A stretch of DNA of 35,111 nt, from positions 1 to 35,111 of the forward strand of contig JAAAOT010000204.1 in NCBI GenBank assembly GCA_009908725.1, in the 5' to 3' direction. Of the stretch, positions 1 to 10,030 are shown piece by piece. The first letter of the stretch is position 1. The number at the start of each line of letters is the position of its first letter. Source of the DNA: Bacteroidota bacterium (GTDB lineage Bacteria > Bacteroidota > Rhodothermia > Rhodothermales > Salinibacteraceae). Position numbers and translations under genes: made by a program. The notes under the pieces were generated by a model, which saw only the letters and a program-made list of their open reading frames with translations, was not told where the DNA came from and did no database searches.

Positions 1-3000
1 GCCGTTACAAGACAATGCAGGGCTTTCGCGTTGCCCGAAAGGCAGGATGGGACACGCACGGCTTACCTGTTGAGATCGAGGTCGAGAAAGAACTCGGCCT
101 TCAGACGCGGGCCGATGTCGAAGAGTACGGCATCGAAAAGTATAACGCCGCCTGCCGGGAGAGCGTCCTCAAGTACAAGGACGAGTGGGACGAGCTGACG
201 GAGCGTATGGGCTACTGGGTCGACCTTGACGACCCGTACGTCACCTACGAAACGGAATACATCGAAAGCGTTTGGTGGCTCCTGAAGCAGATTCACGACA
301 GCGACCTGCTGTATCGCGGCAAGAAAGTGCAGTGGTACAGCCCCGGCTCGCACACCGTTCTGTCCAGCCACGAGGTGAGCCTCGGTTACGAGGAAACGCA
401 GGACCCGAGCGTCTACATCCGCTTCTCCGTCGACGACGAGGAGGATACGTACTTCCTGGCGTGGACGACGACGCCGTGGACGCTCATTTCCAACACGGCG
501 CTCGCGGTCGGCACGGACATCGAATATGCGAAGGTCCGCCACGACGACCCGCATCAGGGCGAAGAGTACCTAATTCTGGCGGCGGACCTGCTCGACACGG
601 TTCTTGATGAGGACTACGAGGTTGTCGATACCTTCTCCGGTTCCGACCTGGTGGGCCGAACATATCAGCCGGTCTTTAGCTACTTCACCGACGAGGTGGA
701 GAAGGGCGAGGCGTGGCGCGTCGTGCCGTCGGGCATCGTGTCGACGGAGGAGGGAACCGGCGTCGTGCACATGGCGCCCGCCTACGGCGCCGACGATCAC
801 GCGGTCGCGCAGCAGGAAGGCCTGCCGCTGTTCAACCCGATCGACACCGACGGCTGCTTCACCGAGGAGGCGACGCTGGTGGCCGGGGAGTGGTTTAAGG
901 ACGCGGATAAGCAGATCACGACCGACCTGAAGGAGCGCGGGCTGCTTTACAAGCATGAGACGTACCTCCACAACTACCCGTTCGACTGGCGCAAGGGGAC
1001 GCCGCTGATGAGCTACCCGGTGGACAGCTGGTTTATCCGGACGACGGCGCTCAAAGAGAAGATGGTGGAGCGCAACCGGTCGATCAACTGGCAGCCGGAA
1101 GGCATCGGCACCGGGCGGTTCGGCGAGTGGCTTGAGAATAACGTTGACTGGGCCCTCAGCCGTCGCCGGTACTGGGGCACGCCGCTCCCGATCTGGGTAA
1201 ACGACGAGGACCCGGACGACTACTTCATCGTCGGATCGATCGACGAGCTCCGCGAACGCTTCGGGGATCAGATCCCTGCTGACGACGAAGAGGTCGATCT
1301 GCACCGGCCGTTCGTGGACGACTGGACCTGCGAGGCGGAAGAGGGCGGCACCTACCGCCGCGTCCCGGACCTGATCGACGTGTGGTTCGACTCCGGGTCG
1401 ATGCCGTACGCCCAGTGGCATTACCCCTTTGAAAACAAGGAGCAGTTTGAGGCCAACTTCCCGGCGGACTTCATCGCCGAGGGCGTCGATCAGACCCGGG
1501 GCTGGTTCTACACGCTTCACGCCATCGCCACGCTCGTGATGGACGATGTTGCGTACAAGAACGTCGTCGTCAACGGGCTCGTGCTCGACGAGGACGGCAA
1601 CAAGATGTCGAAGTCCAAGGGCAACTCGGTCGCCCCGTTCGAGGTGATCGACGAGTACGGGGCGGATGTCGTCCGCTGGTACATGATGAGCAATACCCCG
1701 CCGTGGGAGAACATCAAGTTCAGCGAGCGCGGCCTGCGCGACCTCCGGCGGAAGTTCTTCGGCACGCTGGAAAACGTCTACAGCTTCTTCGCCACGTACG
1801 CGAATATCGACGAGTTTGACGCAGGCGCGGATCGTATTCCCGTGGCGGAACGGCCCGAGCTGGACCGCTGGATCATCAGCCGGCTCAACACGACAATCGA
1901 AGACGTCGTCGCTGCGCTGGACGACTACGACCCGACGACGGCCGCCCGGGCAGTGGAAGGGTTTGTCGAGGAGCTCTCGAACTGGTACCTCCGCCGGTCG
2001 CGCCGGCGCTTCTGGAGCGCCAAGCGGGACAACGGCGCCCACGCTGAAGCCGTCGCGCCGGAAAACAAGCAGGCCGCCTACCAGACCGTCTACGAATGCC
2101 TGCTGGCCACAGCGAAACTGATGAGTCCGGTCGCCCCGTTCTTCGGGGAAAAGCTGTACCGCGAACTCTCCAGCGAAACCGTCGGCGACGTCGCCGAGAG
2201 CGTTCACCTGGCGGAGTTTCCGAAGGTCGACGCGTCCGAGCGCGACGACGCCCTTGAACACCGAATGGGGCTGGCCCGGACGATCTCGTCGGTGGTGCTG
2301 AGCCTTCGCAATCAGGCAGAAATCAACGTTCGCCAGCCGCTACCACGCATTCTGGTGGTAACCGGCACCGGCGTCGAAAAATCCGTCGTCGACGACGTGT
2401 CCGATATCATCCTTGACGAGGTGAACGTGAAGGACATCCAGTACGTCGACCACACGAGCGATGTCGTGCGCCGCTCCGCGAAACCCAACTTCAGCCGTCT
2501 GGGCCCGCGTCTCGGTGCGAAGATGAAGCCGGTCAACCAGAAGGTGCGTCAGCTCGACGACGACGCGATCACCGCCTATATCGATACGGGCTCCCTCGTG
2601 CTGGAGGTCGACGGCGAAGAGATCGAGCTGGGGCCGAACGACCTTGAGATCACGAGTGAAGGAATCGAGGGCTGGCTGGTCGAGCAGCGGGCCGGGGTCA
2701 CGGTCGCGCTCGACACGCACATCAGCGAGGCGCTCCTTCAGGAAGGACTGGCCCGGGAGAGCGTCAAGCGGATTCAGAACCTCCGCAAAGACGCCGGTTT
2801 CGACGTTACGGACCGCATCGAGATCGACTACCGCGGCTCCGATCGAATCCGGGGTGCGATCGATCAGTGGGCCGAGTGGATTCGGAACGAGACCCTGGCT
2901 CTGGAGTTGCAGCCGTCCGAACAGCCGGAGGGCGAGGCCGTGGAGACGTTCGACATTGGAGAAGAGAAGCTCACGGTTGCGGTCCGACGGGCCGTTACAC

Positions 3001-3017
3001 CGTCCTCCACGTCCTGA
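1..3017 (+). CDS. ileS: Isoleucyl-tRNA synthetase, eukaryote-like (type 2), 5' truncated by the window edge
   Basis: Charges tRNA-Ile with isoleucine in the cytoplasm. The reading frame is open from base 3, upstream of the ATG at 15 listed in the ORF track, and reads RYKTM just before it, so the true start and the HIGH-type motif lie outside the window. Numbered from that ATG, GWDTHGLPVE lies near residue 12, editing-domain sequence (WTTTPWTL) near 150, and the class I signature KMSKS at about residue 530, followed by an anticodon-binding domain. WDTHGLPVE, rather than WDCHGLPIE of E. coli, and the absence of a cysteine-rich zinc-binding C-terminus point to the type 2 (eukaryote-like) form. 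This form is known in some cases for low sensitivity to mupirocin; here that is inference. The sequence is acidic, in keeping with a salt-adapted proteome. Confidence 0.97.
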   Translation, partial: RYKTMQGFRVARKAGWDTHGLPVEIEVEKELGLQTRADVEEYGIEKYNAACRESVLKYKDEWDELTERMGYWVDLDDPYVTYETEYIESVWWLLKQIHDSDLLYRGKKVQWYSPGSHTVLSSHEVSLGYEETQDPSVYIRFSVDDEEDTYFLAWTTTPWTLISNTALAVGTDIEYAKVRHDDPHQGEEYLILAADLLDTVLDEDYEVVDTFSGSDLVGRTYQPVFSYFTDEVEKGEAWRVVPSGIVSTEEGTGVVHMAPAYGADDHAVAQQEGLPLFNPIDTDGCFTEEATLVAGEWFKDADKQITTDLKERGLLYKHETYLHNYPFDWRKGTPLMSYPVDSWFIRTTALKEKMVERNRSINWQPEGIGTGRFGEWLENNVDWALSRRRYWGTPLPIWVNDEDPDDYFIVGSIDELRERFGDQIPADDEEVDLHRPFVDDWTCEAEEGGTYRRVPDLIDVWFDSGSMPYAQWHYPFENKEQFEANFPADFIAEGVDQTRGWFYTLHAIATLVMDDVAYKNVVVNGLVLDEDGNKMSKSKGNSVAPFEVIDEYGADVVRWYMMSNTPPWENIKFSERGLRDLRRKFFGTLENVYSFFATYANIDEFDAGADRIPVAERPELDRWIISRLNTTIEDVVAALDDYDPTTAARAVEGFVEELSNWYLRRSRRRFWSAKRDNGAHAEAVAPENKQAAYQTVYECLLATAKLMSPVAPFFGEKLYRELSSETVGDVAESVHLAEFPKVDASERDDALEHRMGLARTISSVVLSLRNQAEINVRQPLPRILVVTGTGVEKSVVDDVSDIILDEVNVKDIQYVDHTSDVVRRSAKPNFSRLGPRLGAKMKPVNQKVRQLDDDAITAYIDTGSLVLEVDGEEIELGPNDLEITSEGIEGWLVEQRAGVTVALDTHISEALLQEGLARESVKRIQNLRKDAGFDVTDRIEIDYRGSDRIRGAIDQWAEWIRNETLALELQPSEQPEGEAVETFDIGEEKLTVAVRRAVTPSSTS

Positions 3018-3121
3018 CGCGGGCTCCACGGGGGGATGTGGTTGCCGATGGGCGTTCGCCGATCGACCACGTTTTCGGATCGATCTTCGTTTCTGACCGA
3101 CATCCGCGAGGCGCATTCATT

Positions 3122-3583
3122 ATGGCGAAAAAGGAGTCTCAACAGACCAACGGGAATTCCTCAGAGGCGCCCCGACCGGGGGCCGATGACCGCGAGACGC
3201 CCTTCTCCGAAGAAGAGCTGGAGCACTTCCGCGGTCTCATCATGAAACGACGGCGCGCCGCCCGCGAAGACATCGAACGCATGCGCGGTCAGATCGACGA
3301 GGCGCGCGAGCAGGCCAGCGACAACACGGCCTACTCGTTTCACATGGCCGACGCCGGTACGGATGCGATGGAGCGGGAGAAACTGTATCTGATGATCGCC
3401 CGCCAGCAGAAGTACATCGGATACCTCGACCGCGCCCTCGAGCGGATCGACAACAAGACTTACGGCATCTGCAAGGTGACCGGCGAGCCGATCGCGAAAG
3501 AGCGGCTGGAGGCCGTTCCCCATACGGAGATCTCCATCGCGGCGAAGCAGCAGCAGAAGAAGAAAGAGAAGCAGAACGGGTAA
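3122..3583 (+). CDS. TraR/DksA-family protein with degenerate zinc finger
   Basis: The ORF track starts at 2867, inside ileS, but the ATG at 3122 (MAKKESQQ) is the sensible start and gives 153 aa. Residues about 30-105 form a charged helical region resembling the DksA coiled coil. The C-terminal part (YGICKVTGEPI...RLEAVPHTEIS) matches the TraR/DksA C4 finger, but only the first of the four zinc cysteines remains; this cysteine loss is common in Bacteroidota members. The tail is lysine/glutamine rich (KQQQKKKEKQ). Family members bind RNA polymerase and adjust transcription, often with ppGpp, but whether this one does so is unknown. It lies 104 bp after ileS and before lspA, an order familiar from Bacteroidota. 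Confidence 0.9.
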   Translation: MAKKESQQTNGNSSEAPRPGADDRETPFSEEELEHFRGLIMKRRRAAREDIERMRGQIDEAREQASDNTAYSFHMADAGTDAMEREKLYLMIARQQKYIGYLDRALERIDNKTYGICKVTGEPIAKERLEAVPHTEISIAAKQQQKKKEKQNG

Positions 3584-3722
3584 GCCGGATCCGGATTCGT
3601 CCGTTGGCGGCGCCGGGGGATCACCGTCCGACCGCTGCACGCGCACCGGCCGGGTGGCGGTCGTTTGACGCCGCTAACCTGCACGGCCCGCCCGTGTCGT
3701 CCATGCACTGATTTTGAAGCAC

Positions 3723-4454
3723 ATGAGAGTACTCTGGCTGTCCGGGCTCGTCGTTGTCCTCGACCAGCTCACGAAAGCAGCGGTCCTTGAATACATGTAC
3801 CGCGGCCAGTCGATTCCCGTTGTGGGGGACTGGCTCAAGTTCACCTTCACCGAGAACCCGGGCATGGCGTTCGGGATACAGATCGGCCCGAAAGGGACGG
3901 TGACGGTGCTCGCCCTTCTGGCGATGGGCCTCGTGGCGTACTACTTCTATCACGTCCGCCACAGCTATCTGCCCTACCGGCTGAGCCTTGCCTTCATCTT
4001 CGGCGGCGCCATCGGCAACATCATCGATCGGGTGTTTTACGGCGCGCTTCTTGGCTACGGCGAGCTGTTTCAGGGGAAGGTCGTCGACTTCGTCCACGTC
4101 AGCGTGTGGAAGGGGTGGATCCCCGAGGCCGTCCCGGTCTACGGTGGCGCGTATATCGACCTGTTCCCCATCTGGAACGTCGCGGACATGGCGATTGTCG
4201 GCGGTGTGATGGGTGTTCTCACGTTCCACCACACGTTTCACGAGCGCGAGCGGCTCCGCCTCCAGCGAGCCTCGATGCGGATCGCATCGGTCGAGCCGGC
4301 ACGTGTGGACTTTGCCCTCCCGCCCCTTCGTGCGCACGTCCCACACGGGCTGCACAACGGCAACGGCACATCTGCGTCGGCATCGAACCCGACATCGGCA
4401 TCTTCCGTCCCCGAGATGGCCGACACGTCCGACCGGACCTCGGCGGCCGCATGA
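3723..4454 (+). CDS. lspA: Lipoprotein signal peptidase (signal peptidase II)
   Basis: Inner-membrane aspartyl protease that removes signal peptides from diacylglyceryl-modified prolipoproteins, such as the SusD-type lipoproteins at the end of this window. The track starts at a TTG (3714); the ATG nine bases later gives MRVLWLSGL directly at the first membrane helix and is preferred. Four hydrophobic segments are seen. The catalytic aspartates are in GNIIDR (D102) and in WNVADMAI (D155), and TENPGMAFG is the conserved loop. The enzyme proper ends near residue 175. A tail of about 70 residues rich in Ser, Ala, Pro and Thr follows, with no resemblance to known LspA domains. The protein is about 243 aa against a usual 160-200. 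Confidence 0.95.
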   Translation: MRVLWLSGLVVVLDQLTKAAVLEYMYRGQSIPVVGDWLKFTFTENPGMAFGIQIGPKGTVTVLALLAMGLVAYYFYHVRHSYLPYRLSLAFIFGGAIGNIIDRVFYGALLGYGELFQGKVVDFVHVSVWKGWIPEAVPVYGGAYIDLFPIWNVADMAIVGGVMGVLTFHHTFHERERLRLQRASMRIASVEPARVDFALPPLRAHVPHGLHNGNGTSASASNPTSASSVPEMADTSDRTSAAA

Positions 4455-4659
4455 TGCGGACCACTGCGGCTCCCCCGACCATCGGACCTGTTGGTGTCGG
4501 GGACACGTCTTTTCGCACAGTTACCACGGTTTCGGGACGTGCTGTTGTCGAACGTCGCGCGCTGTCGTGCGTGTAACACATCCTGCAAAAATGGCGGTCC
4601 CGTCGCACGGCGCCGGCCCGTCGTCCCTCGCGAGCATCCCTCAGGTTTCCGCATCGCTC

Positions 4660-6483
4660 ATGCCTGATCAGTCGAAGATCCGCAACTTCTGCATCATTGC
4701 CCACATCGATCACGGCAAGAGTACGCTCGCCGATCGCCTGCTGGAACGCACGGGGACGATCAGTGAGCGGGATATGCAGGAGCAGACGCTCGACGACATG
4801 GATCTCGAGCGCGAGCGTGGCATCACGATTAAGAGTCACGCCGTCCGGATGACGTATGAGGCGCAGGACGGGAAGGAGTACATCTTCAACCTGATCGACA
4901 CGCCCGGCCACGTAGACTTCACCTACGAGGTGTCGCGTGCCCTGAAAGCGTGCGAAGGCGTGATCCTGCTCGTTGATGCGGCCCAGGGCATCGAGGCGCA
5001 GACCATCTCGAATCTCTATCTGGCGCTCGAGCAGGACCTGGAGATCATTCCGGTGCTGAACAAGGTCGACCTGCCCGTCGCCCAGCCGGACGTGATCGCG
5101 CAGTCGCTCGAAGACCTCATCGGCGAGCCGGCGGAAGACATTCTGGCCGTCAGCGCCAAGACCGGCACGGGCGTGGACGACCTGCTGGAGATGATCATCG
5201 ATCGCGTCCCCCCGCCATCCGGCGACCCCGACGCCCCGCTTCGGGCGCTCATCTTCGACTCCGTATACGATTCCTACCGCGGGTCGGTCGTGTACGCCCG
5301 CATTTTCGACGGGACGCTGTCGCAGGGCGAAGGCATGGAGTTCATGTCGAATAAGAAACGGTATGACGCGGAAGAACTCGGCACGCTCCGCCTCGGAAGG
5401 CAGAAAGTCGACAAGCTCTCCGCCGGCGACGTTGGCTACATCATCGGCTCGGTGAAAGACGTGCAGGACACGCGCGTCGGTGATACGATCACGACCGAGA
5501 AGAACGGAGCCACGGAGCCGATTCCCGGCTTCAAGGAGGTGAAGCCGATGGTGTTCAGCGGCATTTACCCGACGGACACCGACGACTTCGAAGACCTGCG
5601 CAGCGCCCTCGACAAGCTCCAGCTCAACGACGCGTCGCTGACCTACGAGCCGGAAACGTCGGCGGCTCTCGGATACGGCTTCCGCGTCGGCTTCCTGGGA
5701 CTGCTCCACATGGAGATTATTCAGGAGCGCTTGGACCGCGAGTTCGGCCTCGACATCATCACCACCGTGCCGAACGTGGAGTACCGCGTCAAGGTCAGCA
5801 AGCCGGGGGAAAAGGACGACGGAGACATCGTCACGGTCGACAACCCCGAGGAGATGCCGCATTACGGCGACATCGACGAGGTTTACGAGCCGTACATTCG
5901 GGCAGACATCATCACGCCCAGCGACTACATCGGCAACCTGATTCAGCTCTGTGAAGACCGCCGCGGCGAGTACGTCGAACAGCGGTGGCTGGACACCGAG
6001 CGCGTCAGTCTCGTCTACGAGCTACCGCTTGCCGAAATCGTCTTCGACTTCTACGATACGCTGAAGAGCGTCAGCCGCGGGTACGCCTCCTTCGATTACG
6101 AGTTTATCGAGTACCGCGAAAGCGACCTCGTCAAGCTTACGATTCTCATCAACGAGGATCCGGTGGATGCGCTGTCGACCATCGTTCACCGCGACTCGGC
6201 GTACGAGATCGGCCGGAAGCTGACGAAGAAGCTTAAGGAACTCATCCCCAAGCAGATGTTCGAGGTACCGGTGCAGGCGTCGATCGGTCGCCGCGTCGTG
6301 GCCCGCGAAACGATTCGCGCACAGAAGAAAAACGTGACGGCGAAGTGCTATGGCGGCGACATTACCCGGAAGCGGAAGCTCTGGGAGAAGCAGAAGGAGG
6401 GGAAGAAACGCATGAAGCAGGTCGGTAGCGTCGACGTGCCACAGGAGGCGTTTCTCGCGGTGCTGTCGATGAACGATAACTAA
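4660..6483 (+). CDS. lepA: Elongation factor 4 (LepA GTPase)
   Basis: Ribosome-associated translational GTPase, linked to back-translocation or ribosome biogenesis. The track ORF (756 aa) runs far upstream through low-quality sequence. The ATG at 4660 ([10 protein letters not shown]) gives 607 aa, close to the usual 600; an in-frame ATG at 4591 is possible but would add a non-conserved leader. Visible motifs are the P-loop [14 protein letters not shown] (G3), NKVD (G4) and SAK (G5), then elongation-factor domains II, III and V, and the LepA-specific C-terminus with [17 protein letters not shown]. It sits about 200 bp after lspA and ahead of a secreted unknown and lepB; the lepA-lepB neighbourhood is common in bacteria. 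Confidence 0.97.
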   Translation: MPDQSKIRNFCIIAHIDHGKSTLADRLLERTGTISERDMQEQTLDDMDLERERGITIKSHAVRMTYEAQDGKEYIFNLIDTPGHVDFTYEVSRALKACEGVILLVDAAQGIEAQTISNLYLALEQDLEIIPVLNKVDLPVAQPDVIAQSLEDLIGEPAEDILAVSAKTGTGVDDLLEMIIDRVPPPSGDPDAPLRALIFDSVYDSYRGSVVYARIFDGTLSQGEGMEFMSNKKRYDAEELGTLRLGRQKVDKLSAGDVGYIIGSVKDVQDTRVGDTITTEKNGATEPIPGFKEVKPMVFSGIYPTDTDDFEDLRSALDKLQLNDASLTYEPETSAALGYGFRVGFLGLLHMEIIQERLDREFGLDIITTVPNVEYRVKVSKPGEKDDGDIVTVDNPEEMPHYGDIDEVYEPYIRADIITPSDYIGNLIQLCEDRRGEYVEQRWLDTERVSLVYELPLAEIVFDFYDTLKSVSRGYASFDYEFIEYRESDLVKLTILINEDPVDALSTIVHRDSAYEIGRKLTKKLKELIPKQMFEVPVQASIGRRVVARETIRAQKKNVTAKCYGGDITRKRKLWEKQKEGKKRMKQVGSVDVPQEAFLAVLSMNDN

Positions 6484-6686
6484 CCTTCCCCCTGACCGCC
6501 GGTCGGTCCGGAGCGCCGGGTGACCAGAGGTCTGGGTGATTGAATCCGGGTACACTCCTTGATGTAACCAACCCTGCGCCCGATCTTAAAGGGCGTTGAT
6601 ACGGACGGGCGCACGTCGCTTCCGAATCGCCTCCGTCCGCGTACGCACTTCCTGGCTTTCCCGTGGTCTTTTCCCCTCGCCTGCCG

Positions 6687-7601
6687 ATGATTCCCCCCGT
6701 TCGTTCTTCGGCGTTCCTGCTTCCGATCCTGTGTCTCGCTTTGTTCGGGATGCCGGTCGACACCCACGCCCAGCAGATCTCCTCGGATGGATCCACGGCA
6801 CCGGTCCGGACGGTGACCTACAGCGGAGACGCCGAGCGTCCAACAGACACATCGCCGACGCTCGTGGAGCGGTATCAGCGTGCTCGCCTTCAGATGCTGG
6901 CCGAACGGATGCAGCGCGAGACCCGCGGACGCGTCGCCATCGCAGGCCCCGAGCGCTTCCGCGTCCCGTCTGATTCGCTGCGTCCCGGCGCGTCGGGCGG
7001 AGAGAAGGCATCAGCGCCGGCTCCATCGTTCCCCGTTTCCCGGGTGCGTGCCGTGCGGAAGCTCGAACGGGGATGGTATCGGGACCGCTTCTCGGATACC
7101 CGGTGGTCCTTCCTCGGAGCCGGGCGACACTTCACGCCGATCGATACGACGCTGACCCGCCGGCTTCGTGCCCAGCTTCAGGCCCACTACGGCGATCCGA
7201 CACAGGTCCTGGCCGACTTCAACCTGCGACAGCCACGCGACGAGTACGTCCAGTTCGAATACTGGCTCGTCGTAAACGACTCCATCCCCGTCAAAATCAG
7301 CGACGCCAACGGAGCCCGCGATCGCGGCCTGATCGTCGCCACCTCTGCGGAGTACCGCGATGAGCTGTTTGCCCTTCGCCAGGCCGTACTCGAGCCTGCG
7401 CTGCGCTCGCGGCCCGCGCCGTATGTCGATTATTATTTTGAAAGCGAGACACGCCGCTGGTATCGTACGGGGTATGACGGGTCGACCTACTTCCTGGACC
7501 CGATGTCCCGATATCGAACGACGCCCGGACAGCGTCCCCGGCTCGATGCCCGACGCTCGGCCCCGTCCGACGCCGGCGTGTCGTCTGCCAGCACGCAGTG
7601 A
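6687..7601 (+). CDS. Secreted protein of unknown function
   Basis: I do not recognise a family. The track starts at a GTG (6663), but the ATG at 6687 places a clear signal peptide at the N-terminus: a hydrophobic stretch (FLLPILCLALFGM) ending in DTHAQQ, a plausible signal peptidase I site. The mature protein is about 280 aa, soluble, arginine rich, with no cysteine cluster or repeat. The middle (about 130-270) looks like a compact alpha/beta domain with many aromatics (YVQFEYWLVVNDSIPVKI, YVDYYFES, RRWYRTGYDGSTYF). It lies between lepA and lepB on the same strand, 203 bp after lepA, and may be cotranscribed with lepB. It is probably a periplasmic or outer-membrane-associated protein. Confidence 0.75.
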   Translation: MIPPVRSSAFLLPILCLALFGMPVDTHAQQISSDGSTAPVRTVTYSGDAERPTDTSPTLVERYQRARLQMLAERMQRETRGRVAIAGPERFRVPSDSLRPGASGGEKASAPAPSFPVSRVRAVRKLERGWYRDRFSDTRWSFLGAGRHFTPIDTTLTRRLRAQLQAHYGDPTQVLADFNLRQPRDEYVQFEYWLVVNDSIPVKISDANGARDRGLIVATSAEYRDELFALRQAVLEPALRSRPAPYVDYYFESETRRWYRTGYDGSTYFLDPMSRYRTTPGQRPRLDARRSAPSDAGVSSASTQ

Positions 7602-7708
7602 GTCGCTCGCGTGCCTTTCCATACGAACCGAAGGAGCAGATGCGTTTGGATGAGGCGTTGTCCCGCCGCTCTGCGTGTCCTTTTTTCCACTGATCCCGGT
7701 TTCTGACT

Positions 7709-8854
7709 TTGCCCTCGACCAATACCTCCGACGCTCGCGTGCGTACCCGCGTCTCCGACGAAGAGCGGCCGGACGCCCGACCCGAGAAAAGTTCGCTCCG
7801 CCAGTGGGTGGAGGCCTTCGGGTTTGCCCTCGTCGTCGTACTCGTCCTGCGCGTGTTTATCTTCGCGCTGTTTACGATCCCGACGCCGTCAATGGAGCGA
7901 AATCTCCTCGTGGGCGACTACCTTTATGTGTCGAAGCTGCATTACGGGCCGCGTATGCCGATGTCCGTCGGGATTCCGTTCGTCCAGTCGTGGTCCGTTC
8001 CCGGTGTCGAGTTTCCATACACCCGGCTTCCGGGCTTCGGCTCTGTCGAACGCGGCGATGCAATCGTCTTCAACTACCCTCCCGACGACGGTCCGATCGA
8101 CCGTCGGATGCACTACATCAAACGGGTAATGGGGATGCCGGGCGACTCCATCAGCGTCCGGGAAAAGGTTGTTCACATCAACGACGAGGCGTACCCGCTC
8201 GGCCACGGGATGCAGCAGAACTGGCTGGTGACCAAAGAAAACGCACGGTACCAGATTCCGCGCCCGCGCCGGGAGGAACTCAACATCTCCTCGATTCAGC
8301 CGACGTCGGACGCGCGGACCGTCCGCATGACCGCGACCCCGTCCGCGATTCAGGCCATCTCCGACCTGCCGTGGATCGAACAGATCCGCCCGGAGATAAC
8401 CTCCCAGCCGCAGGCCACGCTGTACCCGGGTGATCGCGGCTACTCGCGCGACAATTACGGCCCGGTCTTCGTCCCCGGAGAGGGCACCACCGTGGAGTTG
8501 ACGGCTGAAAACTGGGCCGTTTACGGACCGGTCATCGATCGCTACGAGAACCGGAACGCCCGGCAGATGACGGACTCGACGTTTGCAATTGACGGGCAGG
8601 AGACGACGACGTACACGTTTCAGCAGAACTACTACTTCGTCATGGGCGACAATCGTGACAACTCGCAGGACAGCCGTTTCTGGGGCTATGTGCCCGAGGA
8701 TCACATCGTCGGCAAAGCCATCGTGACGTACTTCTCCCGCTCGCCGTCAAGTGTCGTGCCCCGTTTCGGTCGCATCCTGCGCCCGATTGACGACGTCAGC
8801 GTGTTTCGCGAGACGTCCGTACTCCAGCAGATCCCGGAAACGGTGGCGCCGTAA
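7709..8854 (+). CDS. lepB: Signal peptidase I
   Basis: Membrane-anchored serine protease that cleaves secretory signal peptides on the periplasmic side. One N-terminal membrane helix (about residues 36-56) is followed by the Ser motif IPTPSMERNLLVGD (S61), the Lys general base in MHYIKRVMGMPGDS (K138), and the family box MGDNRDNSQDSRFWG (about 312-326). No ATG precedes the membrane helix: the frame opens with TTG at 7709, with an in-frame GTG at 7739 as alternative, so the gene must use a non-ATG start. Between the Lys motif and the GDNRDNS box lies an insertion of about 120 residues (roughly 180-300), making the protein 381 aa; long insertions here are usual in Bacteroidota enzymes. Confidence 0.95.
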   Translation: MPSTNTSDARVRTRVSDEERPDARPEKSSLRQWVEAFGFALVVVLVLRVFIFALFTIPTPSMERNLLVGDYLYVSKLHYGPRMPMSVGIPFVQSWSVPGVEFPYTRLPGFGSVERGDAIVFNYPPDDGPIDRRMHYIKRVMGMPGDSISVREKVVHINDEAYPLGHGMQQNWLVTKENARYQIPRPRREELNISSIQPTSDARTVRMTATPSAIQAISDLPWIEQIRPEITSQPQATLYPGDRGYSRDNYGPVFVPGEGTTVELTAENWAVYGPVIDRYENRNARQMTDSTFAIDGQETTTYTFQQNYYFVMGDNRDNSQDSRFWGYVPEDHIVGKAIVTYFSRSPSSVVPRFGRILRPIDDVSVFRETSVLQQIPETVAP

Positions 8855-8947
8855 CGGCATGTACCGCCGTCCCGCGTCTTGCTCCACCAACGCCGTGCGG
8901 GGATGGGCGGCCGATCAACTCGCGGGTCGCAATCTCCGTGATGGCGC

Positions 8948-9946
8948 TCAGCGCGACGCCCGCTGTTTACGTATCCGATCCCACATTTCCTGTTGCGGCG
9001 TGCCCGGTTCCACTTTGTAAGGATCCGTCGGCAGCGAGACGCGCTTCAGGACCGGGTACCGTCGCTTCTCGACGAACGGGTTGGGATGGTGCTCCGGCGG
9101 ATCCTCGCCGAGGACGAGCACCATCGTGCCGGGGGACTGGATCCGTCCCTGCCCGCTACCGGGCCCGATGTGGCCGCGCGTCGTCTCCCAGGGGTCGGCC
9201 CAGTTGTAGATCCATTTCGCGTCGGCGTCCACGAGCCGCACGCAGCCGTGGCTGGTCGGGCCGCCCGTAGGCATGGCGTACTGGTGCACGTGGATGCCAC
9301 GGGCCGCGTGGAAGTTGAAGACCCAGAACATCTCCCATTCCTCGCCGGGCGGGCTGAGGGTGGAGACGCGCTGCTCTTGCTTCCAGTTAAAATTAAAGCG
9401 TCCGTTCGGCGTGGCCGTTGAGTCCGGATTCCCGGTGTTCACGATGCCCCACCGCTGGAGCGTGCCGTATTCGTACGCGGCAAAGGCCTGAATCGTCTTG
9501 TGGATCATAAAGACCTTGCTGTGGTCGCGGGCGCCCGGGTAGTAGCGGGGGAACGGGGAATAGGCGCGGAAGTCGAGCCCGTATTCGGTCGGGACGACGA
9601 GCGTATCGCCGAGAGAGACGTTCTCCAGCGTCACGCGATTGAGGAGTTCGACGAGCTGGGCACGCTGGTGCCCGAGCTTCATGTCGCCGTCCCCGAGGCG
9701 GGAGTAGAGACGGTTTCGGGCCATCACGCTGTTGCCGCTCGGGTCATCGTACACCATGTACTCGTAGTAAACCTCTGGCAGCGCGTCGAGCGAGCTGGCT
9801 CGCCGCGTCAAAATATTCTCCAGCTCATACTGGTCGAAGTACCCCTGCGCGGATGCCGACGTGGGGAGGAGGAGCGCGGCGAGTAGAACGGCCGCAAGGG
9901 CGGACGGGAGGCGCTGCAGCAGACGGGGAGAGCAGGTCCTTCTCAT
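8948..9946 (-). CDS. L,D-transpeptidase (YkuD domain)
   Basis: Predicted periplasmic enzyme forming 3-3 peptidoglycan cross-links or attaching proteins to the wall. The ATG at 9946 gives 332 aa with a strong signal peptide (LPSALAAVLLAALLLPTSASAQ); the track start at 9994 is a GTG upstream of it. The YkuD signature is complete: HVHQYAMPTGGPTSHGCVRL, with catalytic Cys about residue 235 and the conserved histidines before it. Just ahead of the catalytic domain, a stretch reading LLNRV..ENVSLGDTLVVP resembles a worn LysM-type wall-binding unit. The gene is transcribed towards lepB (stops 93 bp apart) and lies 84 bp downstream of the potassium-channel gene on the same strand, so the two may share a transcript. 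Confidence 0.93.
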   Translation of the reverse strand: MRRTCSPRLLQRLPSALAAVLLAALLLPTSASAQGYFDQYELENILTRRASSLDALPEVYYEYMVYDDPSGNSVMARNRLYSRLGDGDMKLGHQRAQLVELLNRVTLENVSLGDTLVVPTEYGLDFRAYSPFPRYYPGARDHSKVFMIHKTIQAFAAYEYGTLQRWGIVNTGNPDSTATPNGRFNFNWKQEQRVSTLSPPGEEWEMFWVFNFHAARGIHVHQYAMPTGGPTSHGCVRLVDADAKWIYNWADPWETTRGHIGPGSGQGRIQSPGTMVLVLGEDPPEHHPNPFVEKRRYPVLKRVSLPTDPYKVEPGTPQQEMWDRIRKQRASR

Positions 9947-10030
9947 ACGGGCAAGCGAAGTCTGAGGCACAGGGCAACGATCGTGCGTACCCACCCGAGG
10001 GATGGCAGTTTCCGGGGGTGGGCCACGTCG

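Noticed and set aside
4219-5862. 547-aa minus-strand ORF opposite lepA, and the similar ORF at 570-2261 opposite ileS
   Set aside because: Both are antisense to highly conserved genes and show only shadow-type composition.
6484-6600. Terminator after lepA
   Set aside because: Only short repeats (GACCG-C-CGGTC; CGCCC/GGGCG) without a T-tract; not enough to call.
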